The position numbers and the translations under genes are program-made. The notes beneath the pieces were generated by a model. It ran no database searches, was not told the origin of the DNA, and saw only the letters and a list, made by a program, of their open reading frames with translations. From CAZTYW01 sp964617695 (lineage in GTDB: Bacteria; Chloroflexota; Dehalococcoidia; UBA2247; RBG-13-53-26): a stretch of DNA of 7,060 nucleotides. The stretch covers positions 1 through 7,060 of the forward strand of contig CAZTYW010000082.1 of assembly GCA_964617695.1 (NCBI GenBank), written 5' to 3'. Positions 5,514 to 7,060 of this stretch are shown here, piece after piece (within the stretch, counting starts at the first letter, position 1; each line of letters starts with the position of its first letter).

Positions 5514-5823
5514 TTCACCCCTTTCAACCTCGTCCGGACGCTACCGGTGCGCTCAAAGCGCCGCGTCTACTTCAAACGAGCACGCACTTGACTCAACCAC
5601 AGGGTCGTCATCGTTGGTGAACGACTAGTCCCACTGGTGGCTTATGCTGACAGCTATGCACATTCCACGCAAGGACAATTCGGTTAACGCATCAGAGCAG
5701 GAAGCAGCTAACTCAACGAGACTTTCGGCTCAGGCGATGCTCGTGGCACATCACCGCCTGTGTCCGTACGGGCTTCTGGCAGCCCGGTCACGCCGGTGGC
5801 CAGCTCCGCCACTTCCGCAACAG
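5514..5823. other. 310-base intergenic region upstream of the LuxR-type gene
   Basis: I see no gene here. A six-base-pair hairpin, CGGGCT/AGCCCG (5769-5774 with 5781-5786), lies 38 bases after the dehydrogenase stop but lacks a T-run. Another, GCGCT/AGCGC with a three-base loop (5549-5561), lies in the likely leader of the LuxR-type gene. CGGTTAAC at 5681-5688 repeats an eight-base word of the array at 4270-4300. No clear -35/-10 pair is visible. Confidence 0.4.
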
Positions 5824-6963
5824 CTAGTCCCACGGCTCGACTTCGATCACCGTCTTTATGTGGCGAGGGTCATCCAGAGCGAAGGCCCGCTCGTACTCCT
5901 CCAGGCGAAACCTGTGGGTGATCATCTCGCCCAGCATGCCGTCAAACCGGGAGTCGACCTCCGCCATGTCGTTCAACGCCATCTCAAAGTGGCCTCTATT
6001 GGAGTTCACGCTGCCCACCACTACCTGGTTGTAGCGCACCATCTGTCGCACCATCTGGGCAGCATCCATCTGGATGACCAGGTCACCGCGTGGTATGCCC
6101 GTCATCACGTAGATACTGCTCCGAGACATGTAAGCTATCAACTCCACGGCAGTGGCCGCTGCGCCGGAGGCTTCGAAGATCACATCCAGATTGCCTAACT
6201 CGCAGCACAGTTGTACCAGTTCCTCAGGCTTCTTGCTGCGAGCGTCGACGTACCTGGCCCCCATGTGCTCAACCAGGTGCACCTTGGGACTGTCCTCGGG
6301 CACTATGTCGGCAACGTACGTGTGCACGTTGCCCAGCCTGAGCAGCGCCGTTGCCAGAAGACCCAGCGGCCCCGCCCCAACCACCAGCGCCGTCTTACAA
6401 GCACCCCACTCCTCAGAGGCAAACGAGTGCTCAGGATGCGGACACGTCCAGGGAAGGCGAGACTGTATGATTCGTATCTGGTCTATCCCTTTCTCGGCAA
6501 TGCTCACAGGCTCCGTGAACACGGCAAGCCTGGCAAGCTGGTGAGGCACCTTGATCACATATTGCTCCTGGTCAACCGCAAACTGAGTCAGAAAGCCATC
6601 CAGCCTGTGGATTCCGCGCTCCGTGTAGAGTCCAGTCATGCACATGTCGCTCTGGTTATGCAAACACGGGTGACACAGCCCACAACCCCGGCGCACGGTC
6701 ATGGTCACCGGGTCGCCCGGGACGAGGTCTTTGACTTCGCTGCCGACCGCCTCTACAACCCCCACCATCTCGTGACCCATGGCCATCTCGTTGCGCTCCT
6801 CGGCAATGTCGTGCAGACCATGCCTCACAATGCCGAAGTCGGTCCCATCCAGGCCCACTTCTCTTACACGTACCAGTACGTCGTCCGAACGTGACATCTC
6901 CGGCGTCGGAAGCTCAAAGGCATGGACGCCAGATTGGCCCCGTTTAATGCCTACAGCCAGCAT
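5824..6963 (-). CDS. Glucose 1-dehydrogenase-type zinc-dependent dehydrogenase (archaeal GDH family)
   Basis: This 379-residue cytoplasmic medium-chain dehydrogenase probably oxidises D-glucose or another aldose to the lactone with NAD(P)+, as in non-phosphorylated Entner-Doudoroff routes. It has an N-terminal GroES-like domain, four structural-zinc cysteines (C94, C97, C100, C108), and the family signature TERGIHRLDGF (114-124). Catalytic-zinc candidates are D39, H64, E65 and E151. The Rossmann fold has GAGPLG (196-201), and D219 at the end of the second strand suggests NAD+ over NADP+. VGSVNSN (316-322) and the C-terminal IKTVIE also match glucose dehydrogenases. D39 in VGLDGTD replaces the usual Cys of GxCGTD, as in the Haloferax enzyme. 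AAAGGAGGTG lies seven bases before the ATG. No sugar genes are in the window, so the substrate is inferred; another polyol or aldose is possible. Confidence 0.85.
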   Translation of the reverse strand: MLAVGIKRGQSGVHAFELPTPEMSRSDDVLVRVREVGLDGTDFGIVRHGLHDIAEERNEMAMGHEMVGVVEAVGSEVKDLVPGDPVTMTVRRGCGLCHPCLHNQSDMCMTGLYTERGIHRLDGFLTQFAVDQEQYVIKVPHQLARLAVFTEPVSIAEKGIDQIRIIQSRLPWTCPHPEHSFASEEWGACKTALVVGAGPLGLLATALLRLGNVHTYVADIVPEDSPKVHLVEHMGARYVDARSKKPEELVQLCCELGNLDVIFEASGAAATAVELIAYMSRSSIYVMTGIPRGDLVIQMDAAQMVRQMVRYNQVVVGSVNSNRGHFEMALNDMAEVDSRFDGMLGEMITHRFRLEEYERAFALDDPRHIKTVIEVEPWD

Positions 6964-6970
6964 TTTGAGC

Positions 6971-6980
6971 CACCTCCTTT
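6971..6980 (-). promoter_or_regulatory. Near-perfect Shine-Dalgarno of the dehydrogenase gene
   Basis: AAAGGAGGTG on the minus strand, seven bases before ATG, is almost the full complement of the 16S rRNA 3' end. It fixes this start and suggests strong translation. Confidence 0.7.
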
Positions 6981-7060
6981 CTCGGGCAATAAACCACCCG
7001 TACCTTCTCGGACTGCTGCCTTCTACGCCTCAGAGCCGATGGGCATATCCGGCCGTACAG

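Noticed and set aside
6211..6894. Plus-strand open frame of 227 codons opposite the dehydrogenase
   Set aside because: It is antisense to a clear dehydrogenase with zinc and Rossmann motifs. Its richness in His, Val, Arg and Leu is a by-product of the opposite codons.

Overview
The window looks like a bacterial chromosome segment with moderately high GC. All seven genes I can support are on the minus strand, so they read from right to left. The best lineage guess is Chloroflexota, perhaps Dehalococcoidia. The basis is recall of similar proteins, not a search: the LuxR-type regulator (conserved EEQEIY start, PDVLL, VFLKQSL and YTNATIAEAL segments) resembles regulators I associate with that class. 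The glucose dehydrogenase is of the archaeal type, which also occurs there. Strong Shine-Dalgarno sequences precede most starts.

Layout in order of transcription. (1) 6963-5824: a zinc-dependent medium-chain dehydrogenase of the archaeal glucose 1-dehydrogenase family. It has Asp where most relatives have the catalytic-zinc Cys. (2) 5513-4779: a NarL/LuxR-type regulator with an intact HTH but no phosphoacceptor Asp in its receiver domain. A probable intrinsic terminator overlaps its stop codon. (3) 4778-4171: a 608-base gap without a convincing gene, holding hairpins and three tandem 10-11 base repeats that resemble an OmpR/PhoB-type operator. (4) 4170-3424: an OmpR/PhoB-type regulator with a TTG start and a degenerate receiver, in which Glu replaces Asp, Arg replaces Lys and Gly replaces Thr/Ser. 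(5) 3221-1419: three tandem, diverged paralogues with SipW/TasA-type signal peptides and a shared beta-rich body. (6) 1245-55: an archaeal/ER-type (Ser-His) signal peptidase I fused behind a large multi-pass membrane domain. A strong hairpin lies between the last cargo gene and the peptidase gene, and another follows the peptidase gene.

Inference: regions 3-6 form a self-contained export module. Three surface or fibre-like cargo proteins are made with a dedicated membrane signal peptidase, and two regulators that probably do not use classical phosphorylation lie directly upstream. No histidine kinase is present. The glucose dehydrogenase shows no functional link to the module. The window has no CRISPR array, tRNA, rRNA, insertion sequence or plus-strand gene that I can support.
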